The notes under the pieces are model-generated. The model was not told the DNA's origin, ran no database searches, and was given only the letters and a program-made list of their open reading frames with translations. Below are positions 24,501 to 35,360 of a DNA stretch of 64,000 nucleotides, in pieces. Numbering within the stretch: the stretch's first letter is position 1; the number at the start of each line of letters is the position of its first letter. The stretch is from Holacanthus passer. Lineage: Eukaryota > Chordata > Actinopteri > Pomacanthidae. Where the stretch lies: positions 248,001 to 312,000 of the forward strand of contig JAFREQ010000166.1 in NCBI GenBank assembly GCA_025331565.1, given 5' to 3'. Position numbers and translations under genes: made by a program.

Positions 24501-24900
24501 ACAGAGCAGATATGGTCACTGGTCTTTAACTATAATCTCTTTAAATGCTTCAAAGTGTCGAGAATGCAAATTAGCTGTTGAATTAACATATAAGTGATTA
24601 GAAATTGAACTGGCAGATTTAATGTTGAGCAAAAAAATGTGACGTAAGAGGTGTCATGGTGGCGACACAGCTGCAGTTTCTCAAATTTTATTCATCTGAA
24701 CACCTTCATCTCGTCTTTATTCCCTTTTTGTCCTTATATTATTCACTCCTACAACAAAAGAAGAGAAAGAAATTGTGAACTTAGAACGGATTAAGTCACA
24801 TAGAATGTGCTGTAGCATTGCTGGACATCCACAGAGTAACATCAAGCACCTGTCATTTTCAGACAGCCCCTCCCCCGACTCTAATTCGACTTTGCTCTGA

Positions 24901-25107
<207 letters not shown>

Positions 25108-26610
25108 TGAGTCCGCTGGCACGAACACACACAAACTCAGATGTTGCTCTTATTGATAAAGGACAAACATGAGCTATTTCATATTCTGAAATTGATCATT
25201 TTAAATAAACTCTCTACCCAAATATATAAAAGACAGCAGTAAGAGGGCCTAAGGAAATATATGTTATAAATCAGATTTTTTTTTAAATTTTAGGTGGAAT
25301 ATGATAACAAGTCTTGTGTCATTATTTGGACTTGTCTTAACTGACTTGATGCTTGACTTGAACTTTGAAAGGTAAATGTTAAACTGGTCTGTCTTTTTAA
25401 TGGTTGGCATGCGGAGACCTCAAAGACCCAACTTGCCGCCAAAATACAAACACAAAATAACAGCTCTTTATACATAAACATAAAAGCAATGATTACATAT
25501 AGATTTAGGTTATGCAGGAAGATATAAATGCACATTGAACATAAAGACACTGTGATTCAGAGCAGTCCTGTGTCCTCAGTTTCTGCTCAGAAACTGACGG
25601 GTTGACTCATTGTTTGTGTTCAGAATTACCTCTCAGATTCCAGAGTACAAACAGCAGTCTGCTTATAGACACGAATATATGCACACATACACACAGAAGC
25701 ACAAACACACAGGCATTATAGAGCTGACACACTGAGTTATGGAAGCCAGGTTCTAATCTGATTGCAGGACATTATGATGATGTAACGGTGTCTGTGTTGC
25801 TCTGACATGTGAGTCCTCTGTGTGTGTGCATGTGTGTTTGTCTGTGTTCATGCGGTATCATTATCTTTTTTTCTTTTTTTTTCCTTTGCCCCACTAGCAG
25901 CGGTGCTTAAAAATGTCCATCCAGAAAACTAGTGGTCAGATTGTCATACCCTGCTTCTCAGAGAAAGAACCTTTTAGATTTCAATGACCACGTCACCGTC
26001 CTCCAACTGAGATAAAAGTTTATATGCTGACAGAGAATCCAGGGCGCTGCTGGGGCTGGCACAAGCCAGTCAGCAGCCCAGACCAGTGTTGACACCACTG
26101 TAATCATAGCCTACCGATCACCCAGGACAGTGGTTCACACCTTAAAATAAAATAAAGTTTCTACTTGTGACCCCTAGTCACAGTGAATTTTCCTCTGAGA
26201 TTTTTGCATTAGAAGACTTTTTTTTTCAATGCCTAAAGAGGCGAAATGATCCAGTATTTCACACAAAAAGGAAAAATTTGCTTTGGGAAAAAAAAAAACA
26301 CAACAGAAATATTTCTTTTTTGTTTCTTATTCCTTTCATCATCTGGTGACTCTTACACATTTATCCTGGGATCTTCTGATTTGTTTGTCTGATCACGTGA
26401 CTTGTATCAGTCACTGTAACCGTGACTGCTAATGCAGTTTGACTTTCTGAGACGACCTGGTCACAAGTTGGTGTCGATCACAGATGTTGACAGCAGTATG
26501 CACTTCCTGCACCATCAGCATCATCACCAGGAGGTCAAAGGTTCTGCTTTCCTTCATGCAGTCGTAGCGGTGGTTGTGGTTTAAGTTAATGCAGCATTTT
26601 GTGTGAGTGA

Positions 26611-26623
26611 AGGTCAGAGGTCA
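26611..26623 (+). promoter_or_regulatory. perfect DR1 motif (AGGTCA-G-AGGTCA)
   Basis: Two exact AGGTCA half-sites are spaced by one base in unique-looking intron sequence. A one-off near-match (AGGTCA-A-AGGTTC) lies 80 bp upstream at 26532-26544. This is a candidate nuclear-receptor element. Confidence 0.45.
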
Positions 26624-27204
26624 CAGAGAGAAGGTAATTCAGTGGCATCTTCTCATGTATGATACAAAGACCTGTGTGTGCGTGTGTGTTCCTCCCTGCT
26701 GAAATCTAACTGGCCAACATAAGCTGATCCTATTAAGGCTGAAACTCGAGCTGGGTCAGTCTGGTTAAATGAGTATAGATATGTCTGCTGCCACTTTGTG
26801 TGTGTGTAGAAGAGAAAACAACGCAATTCAATTTTAGTGGAATACATTTTTAGTAGAATAGAAAGTGAAGAGAACTTGAACAGAGTCAGGAATAAAGATT
26901 CTCACACAAAACCATAAACATAACAAAGTTATTAATTACATACAGGATACATTCTGTTAAAAGCAAGAAGTGATGGATTTTTATTGACGTTCATCATCCG
27001 ACTGTTTAGTCCCCTCTGAAATACTACAACTGTTACTACTACTAATAATAATAATGGTAATAGTGTTAAAATAAGTGTAATATGTGTAGATAGTCCTGTG
27101 TGATGGTTAAATTCAATCATGAGTAGATGTTGGACAAACATTGGGATTAGGGTGGCTTTTTGTTTATTTTGAACAAACGCACAGTTTGTTTTTCTTGCTT
27201 TCTT

Positions 27205-27219
27205 CACACCCACACACAC

Positions 27220-27250
<31 letters not shown>

Positions 27251-27280
27251 TACACACACACACACACGCACACATACATA
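27205..27280. repeat. (CA)n with CACATA interruptions
   Basis: 76 bp of CA units with CATA and CGCA variants. Confidence 0.94.
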
Positions 27281-27431
27281 TAGTTTACGACCATGTATAA
27301 TTGATAATGAGATGTGTCTGCGGGTGGGTGTTGTTGCCTCCTGGTGTTTTTGAAGTAAACAGCACGAGGGCTGATCAATGACACACAGTAGTCAGATCAG
27401 TACATTACAATTCAGAGAGAAAATACATTAT

Positions 27432-27442
27432 ACACACGCACG

Positions 27443-27482
<40 letters not shown>

Positions 27483-27483
27483 C
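27432..27483. repeat. (CA)n with CGCA units
   Basis: CGCACGCACG at the left grades into pure CA, about 50 bp. Confidence 0.95.
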
Positions 27484-27573
27484 TCTGTTTCAGTATTCCT
27501 TCGCTGGTCAGTTTATACTGTAGAAAAGGAAGAAGAAGGAGAGTGAAGAGTTGAATGCATCACTGGAGGGAGT

Positions 27574-27574
<1 letters not shown>

Positions 27575-27605
<31 letters not shown>
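27575..27605. repeat. (CA)n microsatellite
   Basis: 15 perfect CA units. Confidence 0.95.
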
Positions 27606-27607
<2 letters not shown>

Positions 27608-27829
27608 CCTGAGAGAGGGTGTATTTCCATGCAGCTGACTTGCAGTGAGGCTCTTTGTCCCTGATACACCCAACCAATCGTCAATACCCTCCTCGCGGAG
27701 CTGTGTGTGTGTGTGTGATAATCCCCCTTCAATAGGCAGAGATTTGAAAAAGCTCCTGGTGTTCAAGACTCATACATTTTATACTTTCAAACACACAAGA
27801 GAGAAAAAAATAGACAATGCACCTCTACC

Positions 27830-27835
<6 letters not shown>

Positions 27836-27887
<52 letters not shown>
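27836..27887. repeat. (TG)n microsatellite
   Basis: About 26 perfect TG units, opposite in polarity to the CA arrays 230-600 bp upstream. Confidence 0.96.
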
Positions 27888-27889
<2 letters not shown>

Positions 27890-28630
27890 ACCTGTAAGAC
27901 GGAGTTTTCAGGGCCTGTGGTTTGTATTTTTGTCTCATGTCCAAAGTAGCACCTGAGTCACTTTTCGACATAAAGATGACAATGGCAACCTGGCAATGTC
28001 AGATCAGTATTGTTTCTGTAACTTCCAGCAGCACGGCTGAATTGAATGCCATCATTTTAAGGTTAAGACGACAGCAGCACAAGCTAAAAGAGTCCGTGGA
28101 ACATACAATTTTACACAGGGCCTTTTAAGTTCATTCATTAAATGATAATGTGGGGAAACATTGGAGTGACTTTTTTATTATTTTTTTTTATTGTTTATTT
28201 TGAAATGCATCACTGGAGCCTTGCGGGCCCCTGAGTTTCATGGCTGTGGGGCCCTTGCAGGAATTGTTGAAAAAGTCCTCTGAAACTTTCAAAACCCCTG
28301 AATTCCATCAGTAAATCTGTGAATGCCAATGTTTCCCTTTCTGCTCTCGCCCAAGCAGAGTGATGTGATGTGTTGGTTCTTGTGACTGCAGAGATAAATG
28401 CATGTTTTATTATGTGTGTGTGAGATAGAGAATATAGTATTTATTTGACATGCAGGGATAAATACATCTCTCCACATTGTGTTTGTCGTGCAGAGATAAG
28501 TACATGTTGTTGTCACCATGATGTTGACTCATGAACACAACAGGATGTTTCATCATGTGATCAGAAATCTGCAGGTCTCTTCTCAGAAAAAAAACTGCCA
28601 TTGTCTGTTTTGATCTGTGTGTGTGTGGGT

Positions 28631-28870
28631 TCGCTTATGTCCAAATTGGGGATATACACTAGACTCAAGACCAGTTGATTCGGGACAGCGGTGCAATTGG
28701 GGACAAAAAGTGGTGTCCTCAATTTGGAAAACTGTGATTTTTAGGTCAACAGTTAAGGTTATTGTTAGGTTAAGGTTAGGGTTAGGTTAAGGTCAGGTGG
28801 TCCTTCAGGTTAGTCTCCAGGAAATGAATGTAAGTCTATGTAAATTCCCCAAAAGTGACATAAGTAAAGA
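28631..28870 (+). mobile_element. TIR-type non-autonomous element inside a TG tract
   Basis: The left end reads GCTTATGTCCAAATTGGGGA and the right end TTCCCCAAAAGTGACATAAG, which are imperfect inverted repeats. The interior has TTAAGGTTAGGGTTAGGTTA. (TG)n flanks both ends (28614-28628 and 28872-28884). The structure parallels the 14905 element, but the terminal sequence differs, so it is a related or second family. No coding capacity. Confidence 0.7.
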
Positions 28871-29450
28871 CTGTGTGTGTGTATGCGTGTTTGGGTCTCG
28901 ATTACATTCAGACCTAGCTTGAAATGTTTAAGGTGTTCATAAGACAGTGAGAGGTTTTATTTAATAAAAGGACAAAATAACGTTACTAATAATAACGAAA
29001 CTCAAAAATATCAATCAGCATTGATTGATGTTGCTCATGTTAACTTATATGGTAATTATTGGATGTAACTTAGTGAAGTTGTCTGGTTTATCAGTGAAGT
29101 GTACAGAACTGCACTGCAGACTGGAGTCTCTGCTACATGGATGACAATAGCCTCAAATGAGTTGGTTGAGTAGACCCTCATCCTATGTGCGCCTGCTGTC
29201 TTACATGGACGTAAGTGAGCACACCAGTCAGTAAGCCATTTCTGAAACTAGTCAGTAATCCAATCTGGGAATAAACCAGTCTGTAGGTTAGTAAACCGTC
29301 CAGTCTGCACCTCATTGAGTAAACCAGTCAGTGAAGTCAGTCAGTCACATGTACGCAGTCTTGCCTTCTTGCAGCAGTGACTCTCATCATGTGACTGAGG
29401 TTATTCACCCCTACCTCACACACAAAAATCAATACTCCCAATCCTCACTC

Positions 29451-29452
<2 letters not shown>

Positions 29453-29497
<45 letters not shown>
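29453..29497. repeat. (TG)n microsatellite
   Basis: About 22 perfect TG units. Confidence 0.96.
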
Positions 29498-29498
<1 letters not shown>

Positions 29499-29569
29499 AC
29501 TTTGTATTGACTGGGTAATGTCAGTGTGATACTGGCTATGAATGCAGTCATGTTACCAGGTTCACACAC

Positions 29570-29690
29570 ACACATGTCTACTTCAGTCACTTTTGGGGAC
29601 CTAACTCACCTAACTCTGAGCTTAACCTTAAGCACGACCCCAAAATCAGCTTTTTCCAAGCTGTCCACAGTTTCTTGTCAGCTCCACATA
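29570..29690 (-). mobile_element. fragment related to the 28631 element
   Basis: CTACTTCAGTCACTTTTGGG followed by a CTTAACCTTAAGC block resembles the reverse complement of the right half of 28631-28870. A CACACACACA tract abuts its left end. It is truncated. Confidence 0.55.
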
Positions 29691-30394
29691 CTGTAAATTG
29701 CAAAGTGTAAGTTGAAAATTTTCAATCTGAATTTATAATCCAGTTCACTTAACTTAGTTTAATATGGTTTCAGTTTTACTTTTTATTTTCTGAGAAACAA
29801 CTAGGTTTTCATTTTGTTTCAATTTTACTTTTTGTGTGTGTCATGTGTTTGACATGGCACAGTCAAGCAAGTGAAAATAATAATAGCGTCTTTTTCGGCC
29901 TCAGCAGGGAGCCTCTCTCAGAGAAAAAGCTCTAAAAATCCACTGTACACTACCTGCTCAGCACCAAACAGATGAACTGGTGAACATTGTGGAGTATTTA
30001 GCAGCTAAAGAGCCCTCACAAGTTGGTAGAGACAAAAAATCAGAGTCAAAAGAGAGGGAATATTGGACTTACATCATTCAGATAGTTGGAAACATGACTG
30101 CAAAATCAATGATAATGTTGCTCCATAACTGCTTGATGTGTGAATAAGCAACTGTTAACAAGTTCGTCATTTTAACTTTAAAGGTGATGATATATCAGTG
30201 TTGTGTTCGCAACTGGTTTCTGCTGCCCCCATGTGGCCAAAAAAATCACTTATTGTAAGTGTAAGTGCTAAAACAGTTAGACATGTATTAAGTTAATTTA
30301 TAGAAATTCATTGATAACAAATTTGATAGTTGATTTATTCAGCTGTTATGTTAAAAATCATGTATTTTCTGGATCCAGCTACTTTACTGTGTGG

Positions 30395-30732
30395 ATTTGC
30401 AGTTTTTCTCTGTTCCACAACGTTGTACACTGAATCTTGTGGGACTGTTGCCAATGATACTATCACCTGTTACCAATGAACCTGTTTACCTGTGGACTGA
30501 TCCAAACAGGTGTTTTTGGATCACAGTCTTTTGTTGCTCCTGTCCCAACTTGCTGCCATTAAATTCAGAGTAAGCAGATATTTACAAAAGTCAATGAAAT
30601 CGATTAGGTCAAACCTTAAATATATTGTCTTTGTTCTGTTTTCAGTTGAGTGTATTTCAAAAAGAAAATGATCGCATTCTGTTTCATCTCAGTTTTATAC
30701 ATCGTCCCAATTTTTTTGGAATCAGGGTTGTG
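30395..30732 (-). mobile_element. DNA-transposon-derived fragment, minus orientation
   Basis: On the minus strand the terminus CAACCCTGATTCCAAAAAAA begins at 30730, then TTGGGACGATGTATAAAACT. Further in are AATATCTGCTTACTCTGAAT, ATGGCAGCAACAAGTTGGGA, AGGAGCAACAAAAGACTG and an AACACCTGTTTGGATC block. I recognise this order as a very widespread teleost DNA-transposon family (from memory; the superfamily name is not certain). No intact transposase is present. A second copy in the opposite orientation lies at 35199. Confidence 0.75.
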
Positions 30733-31034
30733 TTTTAGCATTGAGGTCATAGTTAATGGTAGTATTGTCATGTACATAAACAGGGATGACAAAAAATAAG
30801 AAACACCTCTGAATATAATGTAGTCCAGTACATCACCTTTAACATGTGTTCATAATAAAAAATAATTGAATTTGCACATTTCTGACAACCTCAACAAAAA
30901 CTGAACATTCTAAATGTCATAAAGGTAGAATTTATGGCAGGGCTTTTGTATTGAATTACAATAGATCGTACAGGCGTACCTAATAAAGTGGCCACATACA
31001 TTTTTGATTTTACTCTTGTATTCATTAATGGCAA

Positions 31035-31038
<4 letters not shown>

Positions 31039-31080
<42 letters not shown>
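31039..31080. repeat. (TG)n microsatellite
   Basis: 21 perfect GT units. Confidence 0.96.
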
Positions 31081-31081
<1 letters not shown>

Positions 31082-31807
31082 TTCTCCTATGACAGTAATA
31101 ATAATCCAGATTATTTCATTACATGTTTTAAACGTTGGTTATTAACCTCAGTGGTTGTCAGTACAATTAGCTCCCTGCACTCCTGCTGCCTTATATCAAC
31201 ATGGTGACTGTTTCCAATTACAGCCACCCCTCGAAATGAAATTAAACATTTCAATATTGCTGATATATTGCCAATATATTACCAGTATTAATTACAGGTT
31301 CTGTAGCTGTGATCTGTGATCAGAGGAGATGAATCATGCAGCTCGGCCGTCCGTCCACCCATCACTCCCTCCCTCTCCCTCTATTTCTCTCCCCAGAGTC
31401 ATTTCTTAACAAGGTGGCCTCTCTCGCCCCCTCTGTCTTTCTCTCTCTCCCTCTCTCTCTCACACACACACACACATGCTCAGAGGGGTGTGTGGCCAGC
31501 TGTTAGGGTGTGTGTGTCTAATTCCTGTTGCATTGTGGGAGTCCATTATGCCGTCGTCTGCTGAATGGCTCCCATTGACTCGGCCTTGACATTATAAGCT
31601 GCCCGCTAATCTCTTCACTCCATATATTAGTAAGGCTCGATCTCTCTGCCACTCTCCTCTGTTTTATCTCATTTTCCTCCTTGCTCTATAAAATTGTCTG
31701 TTCAAATGTCTCCCTCCCTCTTAAGTCTGGTGAAGGTCTATATTTTTTATTACTGTCAGCAAATCTCATAAAAAAAGACCAACAATGGATTTATTTTACT
31801 AACAAGT

Positions 31808-31810
<3 letters not shown>

Positions 31811-31838
<28 letters not shown>
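31811..31838. repeat. (TG)n microsatellite
   Basis: 14 perfect GT units, about 200 bp before the acceptor at 32033. Confidence 0.95.
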
Positions 31839-32033
31839 CAGTCAAAGCCTGATATATATTCCCCTGTGCCATCGAGCTCCATTGTTGCCCAAAAACTGTT
31901 ATAAAACACGTCAATGAGCCACTTTAGCCTTTTTAGTTGGATTGACTTCATATCCTCCCCAAACAATCATATGTTTCTGCTTTGACTTTTGAATGAAGCC
32001 TCTACCACTCTGTCTCTCACTCTCTCTGCACAG

Positions 32034-32151
32034 CATCACCATGGGTTTGCCCCTCAACCCGCCGGCAGATTCCGCTCGCTCGGCCCGCCACGCCCTCTCT
32101 CTTATCGCCACTGCCCGCCCACCGGCCTTCATCACCACCATTGCAAGAGAG
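32034..32151 (+). CDS. wdr7: wdr7 coding exon (118 bp)
   Basis: Encodes residues 177-215 of the part in this window: ITMGLPLNPPADSARSARHA, then LSLIATARPPAFITTIARE. This is a near-invariant WDR7 block. The first base C completes the Asn codon begun at 25105-25106, and the exon ends in phase 0. The acceptor is CACTCTCTCTGCACAG. The donor is GAG|GTGAGA. The internal ATG (IleThrMet) is not a start. Identification is firm. Confidence 0.97.
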
Positions 32152-32746
32152 GTGAGACTGATTTGGTCAAACAAAAAGTCATCAGTCTCCTAATGCTTTA
32201 CATACTATGTGTTGTTGTAATCTGAGTTTCATGTGGACTGAGTTTTAAATTATGTTTTTAATAAAATCAAGTGGAACCTTTCAAAGTTAGTCTTTTTAGT
32301 ATAGAGTTGCCTCTTTTGGCTTGTCTACTCTTTCCATGCTGAGCTGTGGTGGAGGAACACTAACAAAAAGAGGGAATTTTATTCTAAAAAGAATTAAACT
32401 TGGGAAGATACCCACTTGATGACGTCTAACCCAGGCTGTAAACTATAAACTTCTCTCATCTATAAACTTTGGAATGTGATGTGGCACAAAAATGGACTGT
32501 TTCTTTTCCCCATCACTAACATTGGAAGCACATGTTTAAATTTCTCAGAGTAAGGTATTAAATTTTGAAATCAGTGCCATAATTAAGGTATAATATTAGC
32601 TAAAACATGCACGTACACACCCTGAAAACAAGCACACCCACTCGGAGAATCAAATGACTAATCTAATGTTTTATATATTTCTCTTTGTGTTGTGTCTTTC
32701 ATATACTCTTCGTCCACTCATAACAGTATGCATTGTTGTTTTCCAG
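32152..32746 (+). other. wdr7: 595 bp wdr7 intron (phase 0)
   Basis: AT-rich, with no repeat or regulatory motif that I can name. Confidence 0.9.
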
Positions 32747-32896
32747 GTTCATCGGTACAACGCGGCTCAGGCGAACTCTCAGTCGCAGCAGAACGTTCAC
32801 ACCACCACTCTGGCCAGAGCCAAGACTGAGATACTGCGAGTGATTGACATCCTGATAGAGAAGATGCCTGGAGACGTTGTGGATCTGCTGGTCGAG
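32747..32896 (+). CDS. wdr7: wdr7 coding exon (150 bp)
   Basis: Encodes residues 216-265 of the part in this window, exactly 50 codons in phase 0-0: VHRYNAAQANSQSQQNVHTT, then TLARAKTEILRVIDILIEKM, then PGDVVDLLVE. The block TTTLARAK and the helix ILRVIDILIEKMP match WDR7. The acceptor is TGTTGTTTTCCAG. The donor is GAG|GTAAAT. Because it is phase 0 at both ends and a multiple of three, skipping would preserve the frame. Confidence 0.97.
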
Positions 32897-33148
32897 GTAA
32901 ATTACATATCAGATTTTATATTATTATTATTAAATTATAAACATAGCGGTCTCCACAATCCCCCTAAAGATGAACCACTGGCATGTTTGGAGTTTGTGAA
33001 ACAGCTAGAATACAAAATACAAAAATAATTAACCATCATCACTTCCTACTGTTCCTCCTCATCCTCCGCTCTCTCCTCTTCATCTCCTTCTCTCCTTCTG
33101 CCCTGCCCACACATGTCGTCTCCTCCCTTCCTGCTTCCTCTTCTTCAG
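32897..33148 (+). other. wdr7: 252 bp wdr7 intron (phase 0)
   Basis: The shortest intron in the window. The last 110 bases are a long C/T-rich tract that provides a strong polypyrimidine signal. Confidence 0.92.
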
Positions 33149-33231
33149 GTGATGGACATCATCATGTACTGTATTGAAGGTTCTCTGGTGAAGAAGAAAG
33201 GACTGCAGGAGTGTTTCCCTGCTATTTGCAA
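33149..33231 (+). CDS. wdr7: wdr7 coding exon (83 bp)
   Basis: Encodes residues 266-292 of the part in this window: VMDIIMYCIEGSLVKKKGLQ, then ECFPAIC, then the first two bases (AA) of a Lys codon. The block MDIIMYC...GSLVKKKGLQE is diagnostic of WDR7. The acceptor is CTTCCTCTTCTTCAG. The donor is AA|GTACGT. At 83 bp it is the shortest coding exon here, and it is not a multiple of three. Lys replaces the Arg that I recall at the junction in human WDR7, a conservative difference. Confidence 0.97.
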
Positions 33232-34713
33232 GTACGTATGTGTGTGTTTACCAGTCCCCTAGATTTTCTCATAAAGCCAGTGGGGGGGGGTGAAATGGGG
33301 AGGAGTTATGGAAAGTTGACCCCTGGCTGCTGATGTCAAAGGTCAGAGGTCAACTCACAGGTACAGATATCAGCCTCAGGGTATCTGTCAGAACCATTTC
33401 AATCAGTGTGTCTGTGAGCGAATATATTAATGTTTATTTGTGTCTTTTGTCACTTCTTGACCTGAAACAATTGGCGTGTGTGCAGGTTTACATAAAAATA
33501 TATTTTTTAAAAACAAACAACACAGTTATGTGAAGTGTTATGTTACGATTATATAAGGTTGTTTTTTTTAGAGAAATCCTGGACAATCTGCTGCCTGACT
33601 GTTAAACACTGTTTAGATGTACTGGATGTCAGCTTGTGTTGAATTTCAAAACAAAAATGAGAGGAAGAATTTGGGGATATAATCTTCCATGTTTCCATTC
33701 CCAGTAGCAATACCGTGCCTTGCTGTTCTGATGAATGCATGGCTAAGCAAACGTGAACTGTTTATGGGCAAAAAACCAATGTGGAATATAGTCCTTGGTG
33801 CTGCACACTTTAAAGTTGGGCAAGTCTGATGAGTCCAACCAACAGGACATTTTCAAGAAACTTGTCATGCCAGTGTTTGACTGAATCTAATTCTAAGCTG
33901 AATCTTTTTCAAGCCAGAGCCACAAGGGAAGCTTCTGCTTCGACACCCCCACTGGCTGTCAGATAAAGACATCAGCAAAAGGATGCTGTCAGGACATTTT
34001 TTTGAACTGTGAACTTTGTGAAAAAGTTTTGTGAAATTCATAAACACGAAGGAGTCAACAATTGCAAGCATGCTGATGACATACGATTTGTTCAGAATGG
34101 CCACGCTCGAAGGCAGCGCTAAAAGTCGACCATCACAGAAAGGCAGAAGACAGTTGTTTATATGTGGGCAGAACAGAGCACAGTTTCAGTTATTTCCTGG
34201 AAGACATTCATAATGTTGCACTTTTGTTGTTTACACAAAAAGTGACAGAAATTGAAGAATGAAAAAAGAGCTTAAGGGAGACACTTCAACCCTGCCTACC
34301 TTCCACACACCAGGCCAATCACTGAGGAAAGTGGGTGTGAGTGTTGGAAAGTTACAGAAATTGTCTGACAAATCCTTCCCATTTCCCACTTCAGAAAGGT
34401 GTTGGAGGAGGGCTTTCAAACCTTGTTCCACCATATGATGGTCACAAGCGTGTTTTAAGGGTGCCACCTTCTAGGAATTACAGGAGTTAATTCTGGTCAC
34501 ATCATCTGCTTCTGCAGCCCCAACTAGTTGTCTTTACTTGGCTGATTTTTTTTCTTGTTGGTTTTCTTCAAATCCAGATCGTTTTTTTAAGAGTAAATAT
34601 GTGTGGTTTAGTTTTATGGGAACCAGTGTTAACGCAGCATGATTGTCAATTCTCTGTCTCTTTAACTCCAGTTGAATGTTAATGTGTTAACCTGTGTTTG
34701 TTGTCCACTTCAG
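33232..34713 (+). other. wdr7: 1.5 kb wdr7 intron (phase 2)
   Basis: Contains a G-run (33284-33291) and a perfect DR1 at 33340. A 33.73-34.47 kb stretch of moderately GC-rich sequence looks like an old decayed insertion, but I cannot match it to any element. No exon is seen. Confidence 0.88.
33340..33352 (+). promoter_or_regulatory. perfect DR1 motif (AGGTCA-G-AGGTCA) in an AGGTCA cluster
   Basis: It is preceded by TGTCAA, so the local text is TGTCA-A-AGGTCA-G-AGGTCA: three half-sites, each spaced by one base. It lies 109 bp downstream of the exon ending at 33231. Confidence 0.5.
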
Positions 34714-34813
34714 GTTCTACATGGTTGGTTACTGTGACCGTAGTCACCGCATCGCCGTCGGAGCTCGCCAGGGATCAGTGGCCCTCTATGATGTTCGCAC
34801 TGGAAAATGCCAG
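34714..34813 (+). CDS. wdr7: wdr7 coding exon, penultimate WD repeat (100 bp)
   Basis: Encodes residues 294-326 of the part in this window: FYMVGYCDRSHRIAVGARQG, then SVALYDVRTGKCQ. The first base G completes Lys with the previous exon. HRIAVGARQGSVALYDVRTG is a classic WD-repeat strand pattern (SVALYDVRTG in place of the WD strand) and corresponds to the first of the two C-terminal repeats of WDR7. The acceptor is TTTGTTGTCCACTTCAG. The donor is CAG|GTACAG. It ends in phase 0. Confidence 0.97.
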
Positions 34814-34977
34814 GTACAGTAAGAACAGTGCTCATCTCAGCAGCTCTGTTATGGGATCACAACAGGAAGAAAAAGTTTGAGCAGTCGCTTTCTGATTGAC
34901 ACCGAAGTCAAGCTTTCACCCGATTGCCAGTTTTATCTATTTATCCTTCCATCCATTTCATCACCGATTCAGTATGT

Positions 34978-35150
34978 TTGTCCATCCATCCATTCATCCA
35001 TCCATTTTTTCCATTTATCCATCCATCCTCCTGCACACCAATAATCTTTATCTTTCCTTTCAATCATCCATCCATCTGCTCGCCCATCTAATACATCCAT
35101 CCACCCATCCAGTCCATCATCTATTAATCCAACCATCCTTTGATACTCCC
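34978..35150. repeat. degenerate (CCAT)n tract
   Basis: Many CCATCCATC units are mixed with ATTCAT and CCACCCATCC variants. A minor continuation lies at 35385-35470. Confidence 0.85.
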
Positions 35151-35198
35151 TTCCATTCACACTTCATTTGTACGCTCTGTCCTTACATCCCTCGACTC

Positions 35199-35360
35199 CA
35201 ACCCTGATTCCAAAAAAGTTGGGATGCTGTGTGAAAGATCAATAAAACACAATGTGATAATTTGATAATCCTTTTTGACATATCCTCAATTGAAAACAGT
35301 ATGAAGAAAGTATATTTATTTTTTGACCTCATCAACACTGCAAATGATTGCACTCAGTTT
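35199..35360 (+). mobile_element. DNA-transposon-derived fragment, plus orientation
   Basis: Begins CAACCCTGATTCCAAAAAAG then TTGGGATGCTGTGTGAAA. This is the same terminus as the minus-strand copy ending at 30732, with 19 of the first 20 bases identical. Homology decays after about 150 bp (TTTTTGACCTCATCAACACTGC). It is truncated and non-coding. Confidence 0.75.

Noticed and set aside
28740..28800. Interstitial telomeric repeat (TTAGGG-like)
   Set aside because: Only a few imperfect TTAGGG-like units, and the same text is an internal part of the dispersed TIR element.
32040..32042. ATG at 32040 as an alternative translation start
   Set aside because: It is an internal Met in a conserved WDR7 block and is spliced in frame from the previous exon.
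33730..34480. Possible retrocopy or pseudogene in the 1.5 kb intron
   Set aside because: Composition differs slightly from the flanks, but I could not match any frame to a protein family.
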